Notes: generated from the sequence alone by a model not told the origin. A stretch of DNA of 64,000 nucleotides from Prodigiosinella aquatilis (GCA_030388725.1 CP128857.1:2666001-2730000); one strand, 5' to 3'; counted from the first letter of the stretch, positions 54,081 to 63,057 are shown. Made by a program: numbers and translations.

Positions 54081-55382
54081 TTAATGTACTCGTGAGCGAC
54101 GCTCAGCGATAAATGCAATCAGGAACACTGCACCAAACAGATCGAAAAAGCCCATGGCGATAAACAACGGGTTAAAACCAATCTTGTCCGCAGTCACACC
54201 GATCAACAGTGAGAATAGAAAGCTGGCAATCCAGGCGAAAGATCCGCGCATACCGTTGACAGTGGCCATCTGCCCTTTGTCAAACGATTCCACCACCAGC
54301 GCACTGAGCATGCACGAGATCACCTGATGACCAAATCCACCAATCGAAATCAACATGATAGCGACGTAAGGGTCTTTAGTTATGCTGACCAACGCCAACG
54401 ATATCATCAGAAAGGCACCGGTTACTGAGCTGGCGACGACGGAGTTAATCCGGGAACAACCAAACAACCGAGCATATAACCGGGTCAGATAACCACTGAT
54501 TACACTACCAAAATCAGCCGCCAGAAAAGGCAGCCAGGCAAACATGGCAATATGCTTCAAATCCATTCCCTGGTCTTTGGCCAGATACAGCGGAACCCAG
54601 AAACTCAGTACGGCCCACGCCGGCTCCGCCATGAATGCCGGAATAGCGATACCATAAAAACGCTTATTCTTTGCCACCGTCGCCAACGCAGTGAAAAACG
54701 GCTGCCTGACCGGAGCCGGTTCATTATCCTGCTTGATAATTGCCAGCTCTTCACGACTCAAATTGGGATGCGTTTCCGGGCTATGGTAAAACACCCCCCA
54801 GAGTACCACCCACACCATTGCCAGCAGACCGGAAAACAAAAATGCACCTTGCCAGCCAAAAGACACGTGAGCCAGAACAATAATCGGCGGTGCCAACATC
54901 GCACCAATGGAAAACCCGACCCCGGCCCAACCGGCCGCAATTGGGCGCTCTTTTTTGGGGAACCATTCACCAATGGTTTTGGCATTGGCCGGAGTAGCGG
55001 CCGCCTCCGCTCCGCCCATAAAGAAACGCAGAACAGCAAGCTGTAACCAGCCACTGACGCCTGCGTGTAACAGGCTCATCATTGCCCAGATAATGGCGCA
55101 GACCATAAAGCCCACTTTCAGGCCAATCACATCTATCAACCAACCGCATAATGGCTGGAAAATGGTATAGGCCAGTTGGAAAGCGCCGACAATCCATGAA
55201 TATTGTTCAGTACTGATATTGAGGCTGGTTTTCAGTTCCGGGGCCAGAATACCCAGGGAGTTGCGAGTAATGTAGTTTACCGTTACACCAAGCAGGAACA
55301 GGACAAGCATCCACCAGCGCAAATTTTTCAATTTACGTTTTTCTTTTATTACTGATGAAGACTGATTAATGTCGAGACTCAT
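54081..55382 (-). CDS. MFS transporter, anion:cation symporter type
   Basis: A 433-residue, 12-helix permease. The N-terminal WWMLVLFLLGVTVNYITRNSLG and the cytoplasmic loop pattern PANAKTIGEWFPKKERPIAAGW are typical of the ACS family (ExuT, GarP, GudP), which moves sugar acids and other organic anions with protons. The start at 55382 (MSLDINQSSS) follows AAGGAGATCATC; a longer frame to 55406 is less likely. It precedes the GH31 gene and is divergent from the lacI-type gene. The family hints that the imported sugar may carry an acid group, which is inference. Confidence 0.9.
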   Translation of the reverse strand: MSLDINQSSSVIKEKRKLKNLRWWMLVLFLLGVTVNYITRNSLGILAPELKTSLNISTEQYSWIVGAFQLAYTIFQPLCGWLIDVIGLKVGFMVCAIIWAMMSLLHAGVSGWLQLAVLRFFMGGAEAAATPANAKTIGEWFPKKERPIAAGWAGVGFSIGAMLAPPIIVLAHVSFGWQGAFLFSGLLAMVWVVLWGVFYHSPETHPNLSREELAIIKQDNEPAPVRQPFFTALATVAKNKRFYGIAIPAFMAEPAWAVLSFWVPLYLAKDQGMDLKHIAMFAWLPFLAADFGSVISGYLTRLYARLFGCSRINSVVASSVTGAFLMISLALVSITKDPYVAIMLISIGGFGHQVISCMLSALVVESFDKGQMATVNGMRGSFAWIASFLFSLLIGVTADKIGFNPLFIAMGFFDLFGAVFLIAFIAERRSRVH

Positions 55383-55698
55383 GATGATCTCCTTGTAGGA
55401 CCGCACTGACTGACAGTGTTCTGCTATATGCCAAACCCGCCAATCATCGAGCTGTGCAGAGTTATATGTTTATCTTTTTGTTTTTTAAACATTTTATGGT
55501 TAATGAACCCAGTGATAAGCACTGAGTTGATTTGTCTGAGTCAAGATAGAAGAATTGAAAACCTGGGAATACCCGAATTTTTGCAATTATTTTCATGTTA
55601 TGTTCAGAGAAGCATCTTTCCGACAGAAAGCACACGTATGAAAGCCACTTATCTGTCATGAAAATTTTTTCATTTGATAAATGTAGTGAGATCACAAA
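55383..55698. promoter_or_regulatory. Divergent control region of the MFS/GH31 operon and lacI-type gene
   Basis: A 316-base AT-rich gap between divergent starts, with no gene inside. A dyad TGAAAA-TT-TTTTCA at 55659-55672 stands 27 bases before the regulator start and is a candidate autoregulatory operator, though AT richness makes it weak evidence. Confidence 0.4.
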
Positions 55699-56769
55699 AT
55701 GAAAAGAAACCTGAAAATACGCGAAATCGCGGCACAAACGGGGTTTTCGATCAGTACAGTCTCTCGTGTGTTGTCGGGAAAAACCAATACCAGCAACACT
55801 GCCAGAGAACGCATACTCCATTCAGCCCGACAGCAGGGCGTATTGGATGATTTGGTCGTGGGGCGTTTATTACTGAAGAGTTTGATGATTTTCGCGCCAT
55901 CCCGGGCATTCAATGTACGGTCTGACATTTTTTATCACAACGTTATTCAAAGCATCATCGAGGCGCTGTCATTACATGATGTGCGCCTGCGATATTGTGG
56001 TCTGGAAGAGAACGATTGTGATGTGGCGCTGTTTCTGGAAAAAATGCGTGATCCTGAAACAGAAGCCGCCATGTTGGTGGGTATTGATGATCCCTATGTT
56101 CATGCACTGGCAACCGACCTGGGTAAACCCTGCATTCTGATCAACTGTATTGATCGCAAAATGAAGCTACCGGGTGTTTCGCCAGCACATCAATTGATTG
56201 GCGAATTCTCAGCTAACTACTTATTTGAACAAGGGCACCGCGAGATACTTACTCTTTTATGTCTGCGGCGTTACACCATGGAGCTTCGTCTGGCAGGTAT
56301 CCGTGATGCCTACCAAAGCCATAATTTATCCTTTGACGAAGCGCGATGTCTCTTGACTACTCAAGGATTTAGCACGACAGAGGCAGAACAGAAAGTCACT
56401 GAATTTTTAGCCGCTTGTTCGCCAGAACAGATGCCGACAGTCATATTGGTCGGCGGTGATTTTATGGCGGCAGGTGTAATAAATGCATTGCATAAAGCCC
56501 ATTTACGCGTACCACAGCAGGTTTCTGTCATGAGTATGGATAGCGCTAATCTGGCAGCAATTCATGATATTCCCCTGACGTCGGTGCAGGTACCACGAGA
56601 CGAGTTGGGTAAAGAAGCCGTCAGATTACTACAACTCCAGCTTATGCAGCCGGACAGAGTAATGGGTAATCTGCTATTGAATGGCACGCTGGTGATCCGT
56701 GATTCGGTTAAACGCATTCGCCCGAGTAAAATACATGCCCCGGTACAGGCAGATAATCTTTATGACTGA
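55699..56769 (+). CDS. LacI/GalR-family transcriptional regulator
   Basis: A 356-residue repressor-type protein. The N-terminal helix-turn-helix KIREIAAQTGFSISTVSRVLSGK (split: KIREIAAQTG, FSISTVSRVLSGK) and the hinge segment give way to a periplasmic-binding-like sugar domain with EQGHREILTL near residue 180, LVGGDFMAAGVINALHKAH near 255 and the SMDSANLAAIHDIPLTSVQVPRDELGKEAVRLL region. The hinge is unusual: after the HTH comes LDDLVVGRLLLKSLMIFAP rather than a classic YxPNxxAR motif. It is divergent from the MFS/GH31 operon and probably governs it in response to the imported glycoside. Confidence 0.92.
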   Translation: MKRNLKIREIAAQTGFSISTVSRVLSGKTNTSNTARERILHSARQQGVLDDLVVGRLLLKSLMIFAPSRAFNVRSDIFYHNVIQSIIEALSLHDVRLRYCGLEENDCDVALFLEKMRDPETEAAMLVGIDDPYVHALATDLGKPCILINCIDRKMKLPGVSPAHQLIGEFSANYLFEQGHREILTLLCLRRYTMELRLAGIRDAYQSHNLSFDEARCLLTTQGFSTTEAEQKVTEFLAACSPEQMPTVILVGGDFMAAGVINALHKAHLRVPQQVSVMSMDSANLAAIHDIPLTSVQVPRDELGKEAVRLLQLQLMQPDRVMGNLLLNGTLVIRDSVKRIRPSKIHAPVQADNLYD

Positions 56770-56859
56770 ATAGCCATATCCAGCGGGAAAAAGCATTGGC
56801 TATATAATATTAGCCAACACCTTAATACTGTTCACTTAGACCTGTGTTAAGGAGAGGGA

Positions 56860-56900
56860 CCACGTTGGGTTCCCAGAGAGATACCTAACGTGGTGTTTTT
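56860..56900 (+). terminator. Strong hairpin after the lacI-type gene
   Basis: CCACGTTGGGT and ACCTAACGTGG form an 11-base-pair stem (one G-U) with a 12-base loop, followed by TGTTTTT. A -10-like TATAAT stands at 56803-56808, so the region could also be a short stand-alone transcript (see findings). Confidence 0.75.
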
Positions 56901-56972
56901 CTATGTAGCCGGGTTTCATAACCGACAATCATTACGGTAAAAACGCCGTTTTTGTTTATCTGATACTCAAAT

Positions 56973-57512
56973 TTAAACCTGCGGATTAAGCACTAACTGG
57001 CCATTTCGGTCCAGTGGGATTTGGGTGCCAGGATCGTGATCCATTCGGACTTTGCCTTGCCGATCACCAATTTTATAGGTCACGTCATAGCCCAGCATTT
57101 TCTGCGATTTATCATAGACCGTATTACAACGCTGTTGGGAGGTCACATAGGTATCACTATTCTGCATTTTCCCCTGAACTTGATTCCCGGCATAACCACC
57201 AGCCAGCGCACCAGCAACTGTTGCCACATCCTGACCACGACCACCACCGAACTGATGTCCAAGTACACCGCCCGCGACTGCCCCCAGTAACGAACCGGCA
57301 AGACGATTTTCATCCTGCACCGGTTGACGATGTGTGACCGTCACATTACGGCACTCCTTACGTGGCGTTTTCACCGTTTCTTTAATTGGAATCGCTGTCA
57401 ACACTTGCGCAAACTGAGGTTTGGACGAAAAGACATCCAAACTGGCAGCTGCAGCCAGCCCCAATGCCGCAACCATCCCGATACTTATACCCGCTAACAT
57501 TGATTTGTTCAC
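56973..57512 (-). CDS. ycfJ: Glycine-zipper protein YcfJ
   Basis: A 179-residue protein, the same length as E. coli YcfJ. An N-terminal signal or anchor helix (MLAGISIGMVAALGLAAAAS) is followed by CRNVTVTHRQPVQDENR, a glycine-zipper 2TM stretch (GSLLGAVAGGVLGHQFGGGRG and VAGALAGGYAGNQVQG) and a C-terminal domain with YDKSQKMLGYDVTYKIGD. The function is unknown; the family is linked to envelope stress and biofilm. The start is GTG 57512, set by AGGAGGTTTCCT. It stands beside ndh as in E. coli. Confidence 0.92.
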   Translation of the reverse strand: MNKSMLAGISIGMVAALGLAAAASLDVFSSKPQFAQVLTAIPIKETVKTPRKECRNVTVTHRQPVQDENRLAGSLLGAVAGGVLGHQFGGGRGQDVATVAGALAGGYAGNQVQGKMQNSDTYVTSQQRCNTVYDKSQKMLGYDVTYKIGDRQGKVRMDHDPGTQIPLDRNGQLVLNPQV

Positions 57513-57841
57513 AGGAAACCTCCTGACTCTATGACTATACATTGTTCATCATCTTCCCCGACATGCATTACACGGCAGCGCAGAGATTACATCTACAGAA
57601 CCATCTTTCAGGGATAGAGACATATACACCGCCGCCGCCAGTAAACATGCGAGAGTTTGCACAATGTCTTTCTCGCTCACAATAGGATTTGTTAACTAAA
57701 AATAGCAGATTGGTGACAATAAAAACCCAATTGGGAATTTTCTTAACGAGAGTGCGCAAAAAGACGGGATATTCTGCTGCTCAGAGTAGAGTATCAATAA
57801 TGTAGCTGGCCTGCCGAATGCAGACCAGAAGGGACAAACGA
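57513..57841. other. Intergenic region between ndh and ycfJ
   Basis: About 330 bases, no gene seen. A hairpin CTGGCCTGC/GCAGACCAG at 57806-57828 follows the ndh stop and may end its transcript, though no T run follows. The rest should hold the ycfJ promoter. Confidence 0.5.
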
Positions 57842-59149
57842 TCAATGCAGCTTCAGACGCGGACGGATCACTCGGTTGATACCACCTACCAGCATCATCA
57901 ATCCCGTTTTAATATATCCATGTAGTGCTATCTGATGCATACGATACAAGGAAATATAAACGATACGGGCGATTCGACCTTCAATCATCACCGATCCTCG
58001 CATCAGGTTGCCCATCAGACTGCCAACCGTGCTGAATTTAGACAGCGAAACCAGTGAGCCATGATCCTTGTATATATAAGGTTTCAGTGGCTGACCATTC
58101 AGTAGCGCAAGAATATTGCTATAGCAGCGTGACGCCATCTGGTGCGCGGCCTGAGCACGCGGTGGCACAACACCTCCTGTTGGCTGCGGACAGGAAGCGC
58201 AGTCACCAAGGGCAAAAATATCAGGATCACGGGTTGCCTGTAACGTTGCCCCAACCACCAACTGGTTGATACGGTTGGTTTCCAAACCCGCAATGTCCTT
58301 TATCGCGTCTGGTGCTTTAATACCCGCTGCCCAAACCATCAGATCGGCATTGATAAATTCACCATCCCGGGTATTCAATCCGTCCGATTGCACACTGGTC
58401 ACCATGGTTTTAGTCAATACCCGAACACCAATATTGGTTAACTCCTGATGAGCGGCGGCAGAGATTCGTGCTGGCAGCGCCGGCAGAATACGTTCGCCCG
58501 CTTCTACCAGCGTCACGTTCAGTGCTTGATTATCTAATCCGTCAAACCCGTAACTATGCAGTTGCTTAACCGCATTGTGCAGTTCAGCGGACAGCTCAAC
58601 CCCTGTGGCACCGCCACCAACAATAGCGATATTTACCCGATCTTTCTTACCATGGTGGGCAGTAAATTTCAGGAACAGATTCAGCATTTCATTGTGAAAA
58701 CGATGTGCTTGCCTGGGGTTATCCAGGAAGATGCAATGATCTTTAACGCCAGGAGTACCGAAATCATTCGACACGCTACCCAGCGCCATTACCAGAATGT
58801 CATATGGTAAGGTACGCTCCACAACCAGAAGTTCGCTCTGTTCGTTACGGATTTCCGCCAGTTGAACCACTTTTTTTTCACGATCTATGTCCGTCAACGT
58901 ACCCAACTGGAATCGGAAATGATGATGGCGGGCATGCGCCAGATAGCTCAACGCATCCATATTATCATCCAGTGAACCGGTGGCGACTTCATGCAATAAC
59001 GGCTTCCAGAGATGGCTATGGTTGCGATCAATCAACGTAATTTCAGCGCTACCCTTGCGCCCTAGTTTTTGACCCAAACTGGTTGCCAGTTCCAGTCCGC
59101 CCGCGCCGCCACCGACAATCACGATTTTTTTGATTGGCATTGATGTCAA
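57842..59149 (-). CDS. ndh: Type II NADH:quinone dehydrogenase
   Basis: Single-subunit, non-proton-pumping NADH dehydrogenase on the inner face of the inner membrane. At 435 residues it matches E. coli Ndh (434). The FAD site KKIVIVGGGAGGLELATSLG is at the N-terminus, the NADH site NIAIVGGGATGVELSAELH near residue 175, and the second FAD block DIFALGDCASCPQP near 310. The C-terminal membrane-anchoring segment includes RMHQIALHGYIKTGLMMLVG. Two FNR-type boxes lie upstream, in line with anaerobic repression. Confidence 0.97.
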   Translation of the reverse strand: MTSMPIKKIVIVGGGAGGLELATSLGQKLGRKGSAEITLIDRNHSHLWKPLLHEVATGSLDDNMDALSYLAHARHHHFRFQLGTLTDIDREKKVVQLAEIRNEQSELLVVERTLPYDILVMALGSVSNDFGTPGVKDHCIFLDNPRQAHRFHNEMLNLFLKFTAHHGKKDRVNIAIVGGGATGVELSAELHNAVKQLHSYGFDGLDNQALNVTLVEAGERILPALPARISAAAHQELTNIGVRVLTKTMVTSVQSDGLNTRDGEFINADLMVWAAGIKAPDAIKDIAGLETNRINQLVVGATLQATRDPDIFALGDCASCPQPTGGVVPPRAQAAHQMASRCYSNILALLNGQPLKPYIYKDHGSLVSLSKFSTVGSLMGNLMRGSVMIEGRIARIVYISLYRMHQIALHGYIKTGLMMLVGGINRVIRPRLKLH

Positions 59150-59244
59150 AATAACCCCCTGAGAAAATCATGAACCAATAGTTAATAATAAGTTAAATGT
59201 ATAATAACCTTATATTACATGGTGTTATGTTTAAATTGAACCAA

Positions 59245-59258
59245 GTGATTTCCATCAG
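59245..59258 (-). promoter_or_regulatory. Second FNR-like box upstream of ndh
   Basis: GTGATTTCCATCAG keeps the TGAT-N4-ATCA core of the FNR consensus. Its centre is 47 bases from the perfect box at 59292, close to the 44-base spacing of the two FNR sites known at E. coli ndh. Confidence 0.5.
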
Positions 59259-59291
59259 AATAACATGTGTGGTTATTTGGTCATACCAAAA

Positions 59292-59305
59292 TTGATATAT
59301 ATCAA
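59292..59305 (-). promoter_or_regulatory. FNR box upstream of ndh
   Basis: TTGATATATATCAA is an exact match to the FNR consensus TTGAT-N4-ATCAA, within a longer palindrome. FNR repression of ndh under anaerobiosis is established in E. coli. Confidence 0.8.
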
Positions 59306-59449
59306 TTTATTTTAGTTACATAGATCGCGGAACCACTATTTTAAATGGCAATTCAATAAGTTAGTGTGGATTTATTCATTTAGAAAGGTGCATCAGGCCC
59401 GTATCATGCTGAGCCTGATGAGGTAAAGAAAAAAGAAATTTGAAAGGAA

Positions 59450-59992
59450 TTATCCCAGCGTTTTAAACGCTTTCATTCTCTGCAAATGCGGTGAGATATT
59501 CTTGAATTTATGGGTTTCAGTTTCATCCCAAATAATTTCATAGTAGTTATCCAGCACTTGGGCAGTATGTTGGCTATCAAGAACTTCATCCTGACGGGAT
59601 AACATTACCAGACAACGATCACGATTTTTTTCACGAAAGTTATCCACGCATTTGGTGGCTATATCCACATACTCTTCGGGACGATCAATTTTCCCTAGCA
59701 TGTTTTCCTGTGGAAACAGATTAGGATTGAAGATAGCCTGTCGAATATCACACAGAAAACCAATACGCTCTGCCCAAAATCCCCCCAGCCCGACACCACA
59801 GATAAGTGGACGATCATCAGCACTAAACTGCAACAGTTTGTCCACTTCTTTCAGTAGGTGTTGCATATCATGACGGGGGTGTAATGTGCTGTAGCTAACC
59901 AGACGAACATCGTCGTCAATGAACTGCAACTGCAGTACTTTTTCATGGTTACCGGGACTGCTTGAATCAAAACCGTGTAAGTAGATAATCAT
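59450..59992 (-). CDS. ycfP: YcfP, alpha/beta-hydrolase-fold protein
   Basis: A 180-residue protein of the UPF0227 family, the same length as E. coli YcfP. It starts MIIYLHGFDSSSPGNHEKVL, contains the nucleophile-elbow-like GVGLGGFWAERIGFLCD and ends SPHLQRMKAFKTLG. The elbow reads GVGLGG, with a non-serine residue, so esterase activity is doubtful. The function is unknown. The start at 59992 follows GAGGATACAG. It lies 59 bases after nagZ on the same strand, as in E. coli. Confidence 0.93.
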   Translation of the reverse strand: MIIYLHGFDSSSPGNHEKVLQLQFIDDDVRLVSYSTLHPRHDMQHLLKEVDKLLQFSADDRPLICGVGLGGFWAERIGFLCDIRQAIFNPNLFPQENMLGKIDRPEEYVDIATKCVDNFREKNRDRCLVMLSRQDEVLDSQHTAQVLDNYYEIIWDETETHKFKNISPHLQRMKAFKTLG

Positions 59993-60051
59993 CTGTATCC
60001 TCACCACTGCATTTACTGACACACCAGGTTATCACCTAATAGAATAGGTGT

Positions 60052-61080
60052 TTATAGCTTATCCGTCTTGTACGTCTGCCACTGTTCATTCAACGCAATC
60101 AACGCTTGATTGGCCTGTTTCCAACGCGGTGAGTCTAGCAATTGCTGACGGGTAAAGGTTCCCCGATGATAAAGATTGCTTATTCCCGCTGCCATAACCG
60201 GAGACAAATTATCCAGTACACTGACGGCGCCCTTACGTTGGTTACACACCAGAATCATATCACACCCGGCATCCAGAGCCGCCTGCGCACGCTCCGTATA
60301 ACTTCCCAACACAGCCGCACCTTCCATTGAGAGATCATCAGAAAATATGACGCCGCCAAAACCCAGCTCCTGGCGAAGTACCTGTTTTAACCAGTAAGGA
60401 GAACCACTGGCAGGATGCGGATCAGCATGAGTATAAATGACATGGGCAGGCATGACGGCATCTAACTGCTGACGTGAAATCAACTCACGAAACATCCACA
60501 TATCGCGCGTACGAATTTGATCTAGCGGGCGGTCATCTCGAGGGGTTTCCTTATGCGAATCAGCAATAACAGCACCATGTCCGGGAAAATGCTTACCCGT
60601 AACTTTCATTCCCGCGCGGTGCATACCATCAATAAATCGCCCCGCCACGGCCAATGCAATTTCCGGTTGGTCATGGAATGAACGCTCGCCAATCGCGGTA
60701 CACTGATGACCCACGTCCAATACCGGGGCAAAACTGATATCAATATCCATTGACACCAGTTCCGCCGCCATCAGCCACCCTGCCTCTTCCGCCAACTGCT
60801 GGGCACGGGGCAGATCGTTGAGTGCCGCAAATGCCTGTGCTGCTGGCAACGTGGTGAAACCTTCACGAAACCGTTGCACCCTGCCACCTTCCTGATCCAC
60901 CGCTATCACCCGCCGCTCCCCAGAAACCTGGCGGATTTGCCTCACCAGTTCTCGCAACTGTACGACATCATGAAAATTGCGGCTGAATAGAATCACGCCA
61001 CCGACCAACGGATGTTGTAAAACTTCACGATCTTCAGCATCCAGCTCATAGCTGGCAACATCTAACATTAACGGCCCCAC
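60052..61080 (-). CDS. nagZ: Beta-N-acetylhexosaminidase NagZ
   Basis: Cytoplasmic GH3 enzyme of murein recycling that removes GlcNAc from GlcNAc-1,6-anhydroMurNAc peptides. The 342 residues match E. coli (341). The family signature KVTGKHFPGHGAVIADSHKETP holds the catalytic histidine near residue 175, AVDQEGGRVQRFREGF lies near 60, and the nucleophile aspartate is in GVIFSDDLSMEGA near 248. Its product GlcNAc feeds NagK (at 40 kb), and the anhydro-muropeptide products influence ampC induction where present. It follows thiK and precedes ycfP. Confidence 0.96.
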   Translation of the reverse strand: MGPLMLDVASYELDAEDREVLQHPLVGGVILFSRNFHDVVQLRELVRQIRQVSGERRVIAVDQEGGRVQRFREGFTTLPAAQAFAALNDLPRAQQLAEEAGWLMAAELVSMDIDISFAPVLDVGHQCTAIGERSFHDQPEIALAVAGRFIDGMHRAGMKVTGKHFPGHGAVIADSHKETPRDDRPLDQIRTRDMWMFRELISRQQLDAVMPAHVIYTHADPHPASGSPYWLKQVLRQELGFGGVIFSDDLSMEGAAVLGSYTERAQAALDAGCDMILVCNQRKGAVSVLDNLSPVMAAGISNLYHRGTFTRQQLLDSPRWKQANQALIALNEQWQTYKTDKL

Positions 61081-61134
61081 AAAAACCCCTTTATTTATCC
61101 GCTCGGTATGGTATAGGTCACGGCTCCTGCCGTT

Positions 61135-62019
61135 TCAAGGTGTTATTCCCAATCTCAGCCGCATCGCGTCAGCAGCCTGCAAAAATGATTTCTGGTGTGT
61201 TTGCTGCCAGCGCACTTCGTACCACATCAATATCATGAAGTCGACCCAGGGTAACCACTGGTAAACCCGATGCCCGAGCACATCAGGGCATAATCCCGGC
61301 CACTGATGACAATACGCGTCCAGAAAACGTTGTTGTGATGCCTCGTTCAGATCATTGGCGCGAAATAGCCCAGCCACTTCCAGCGCAATATCACCATCAG
61401 CGGCATACTCCCAGTCAATAAACCACCACTGATCCTGTTTTTGCAGCAGATTGCCAGCATGTATATCGAGATGCAGAGGTGCGAAGATACCACCTTCAGG
61501 AAGGCGACGATGTTGAAACATCTGATGTCGTTTTAATAATGTCGGCGAACGACGACCAGGGTCCATCAACTGCCAGTGGCGGACAAACCGTGTTTTCAGA
61601 TCAAGCGGAAAACCATAGCCAGCTTGCTGATGCAAACGCGCCAGACTGACAGCCAGACTGCCATCATTGACTGCATCAATGAATGTCTCCTGTGTGGCGA
61701 TATGGCCGGATAACCACTCAATAATCAGCCATCCTTGCTGCCAACATAGCGGTCGGGGCGACAATCCATGCGCCGCCATCTGACGCAATATCACAAACTC
61801 ACGCTGGCGATCAGTACCAATCTGTAATCCCGCCAATAACTGGGGACGTGCCAGCCAATCACCTTGCGACGTGCAAATCCGCCAGTTTTCCGAACTCAGC
61901 CCGCTGATCGGCACCAAATGAAAACCGGTGGCTACCACCGTCGGGATAACCTGACGGATGAGTGCCACCAACTCATTTTTACTGGCGTACCGAGCCACTG
62001 CCGGACCAGACGATTTCAC
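61135..62019 (-). CDS. thiK: Thiamine kinase ThiK (YcfN)
   Basis: Salvage enzyme that phosphorylates thiamine. The 294-residue protein has the aminoglycoside phosphotransferase/choline kinase fold, with the catalytic loop LHLDIHAGNLL near residue 185 and the metal-binding WFIDWEYAADGDIALEVAGLF near 205. The N-terminus overlaps the lpoB end by 41 bases, so a later start is possible. The neighbours lpoB and nagZ are the same as in E. coli. The N-lobe is less conserved with E. coli than the catalytic part. Confidence 0.9.
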   Translation of the reverse strand: MKSSGPAVARYASKNELVALIRQVIPTVVATGFHLVPISGLSSENWRICTSQGDWLARPQLLAGLQIGTDRQREFVILRQMAAHGLSPRPLCWQQGWLIIEWLSGHIATQETFIDAVNDGSLAVSLARLHQQAGYGFPLDLKTRFVRHWQLMDPGRRSPTLLKRHQMFQHRRLPEGGIFAPLHLDIHAGNLLQKQDQWWFIDWEYAADGDIALEVAGLFRANDLNEASQQRFLDAYCHQWPGLCPDVLGHRVYQWLPWVDFMILMWYEVRWQQTHQKSFLQAADAMRLRLGITP

Positions 62020-62554
62020 CGGTTCGTACCAGCATCAGTTGCATATCCAGATTGGGCGAATTCACATCACCACTGACATCGCTGTACAGTGCATATTGTG
62101 CGCCGATGTAACGCGCCAGACCAATGGCTTTGGTCCGTGATCCCAGGCTATCCTCCGCAGAAATTCCCAATGTTTGTCGGGCAACGGCTAATTGTTCCCG
62201 TGACACCACCGTAAACACCGTGTTAGCTGCCAGTGCATGATAGAGAGACGTGGTGGCGTTGACTGTTTGCAGCGCACCGTTGGTGTTATTTTTCATGTTA
62301 TCCACCAACAGAATACTGCCCTTGTTGATGCCGCTCGTCTTGAGCATCTGATCAATCAATGGTGTTATGCTCGCGTCCCAGTCAAATGTCAGAAGTTTAG
62401 GCGGTACAGGTAGGGGCTCACTTTGTGGCGGCAATGCTGGTTTTTCCGGTTGTACCGGCTCAATGCTGGCAGGCGGTTGTCCAGACTCGGGTGGACGGCT
62501 GGAACACCCAGCCAGTACCAGCGCCAACAGCAATAGTCCTAGATATTTTTTCAT
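61979..62554 (-). CDS. lpoB: PBP1B activator lipoprotein LpoB
   Basis: Outer-membrane lipoprotein that reaches through the murein to stimulate PBP1B. The 191 residues include a signal peptide with lipobox LAGC at residues 14-17, a proline-rich disordered arm (about 20-55, for example PPESGQPPASIEPVQP) and the folded domain with LKTSGINKGSILLVDNM, TVVSREQLAVARQTLG and a C-terminal SGDVNSPNLDMQLMLV. It starts after GAGGATAAAT. In E. coli ycfL lies between hinT and lpoB; only 152 bases separate hinT and lpoB here. Confidence 0.95.
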   Translation of the reverse strand: MKKYLGLLLLALVLAGCSSRPPESGQPPASIEPVQPEKPALPPQSEPLPVPPKLLTFDWDASITPLIDQMLKTSGINKGSILLVDNMKNNTNGALQTVNATTSLYHALAANTVFTVVSREQLAVARQTLGISAEDSLGSRTKAIGLARYIGAQYALYSDVSGDVNSPNLDMQLMLVRTGEIVWSGSGSVRQ

Positions 62555-62706
62555 ATTTATCCTCGTAACATGCCTACCGAAAGCGCTGAAAACGTGCCTG
62601 TCTCACATTTCAGCTACTGTGCATTGAAAAATATTCTGCATGTTGTCAGAAAAATGACACCGTCACCGGACAGGGTATCAATGGATCTGCACATGACAGG
62701 CATAAA

Positions 62707-63057
62707 TTAAATAGCCAGCAAAGGCCCCAGCGCACATCCGCCAAGAAGGTGCATATGTACGTGATAAACTTCCTGTCCGCCATGACGATTACAATTAATA
62801 ATCAAGCGGTAACCATCATCAGCAATCCCTTCCTGCTGCGCAATTTTTCCGGCAACCGTAATCATGCGACCTAAAGCGGCTTCATGCTCGGCGGTGGTGT
62901 CATTAACGGTTGGAATCAACACATTCGGAACAATCAGAATATGGGTAGGTGTTCGTGGTGCGATGTCACGGAAAGCCGTGACCAATTCATCCTGGTAGAC
63001 CACATCGGCAGGAATCTCCCGGCGGATAATTTTACTAAAAATAGTTTCTTCAGCCAT
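62707..63057 (-). CDS. hinT: Purine nucleoside phosphoramidase HinT
   Basis: HIT-family hydrolase acting on AMP-lysine-type phosphoramidates. The 116 residues show the family pattern MAEETIFSKIIRREIPADVVY, the HILIVP strand and the triad motif HVHMHLLGG near residue 100, with the catalytic middle histidine. It is upstream of lpoB, as in E. coli, but ycfL is missing in between. Confidence 0.95.
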   Translation of the reverse strand: MAEETIFSKIIRREIPADVVYQDELVTAFRDIAPRTPTHILIVPNVLIPTVNDTTAEHEAALGRMITVAGKIAQQEGIADDGYRLIINCNRHGGQEVYHVHMHLLGGCALGPLLAI

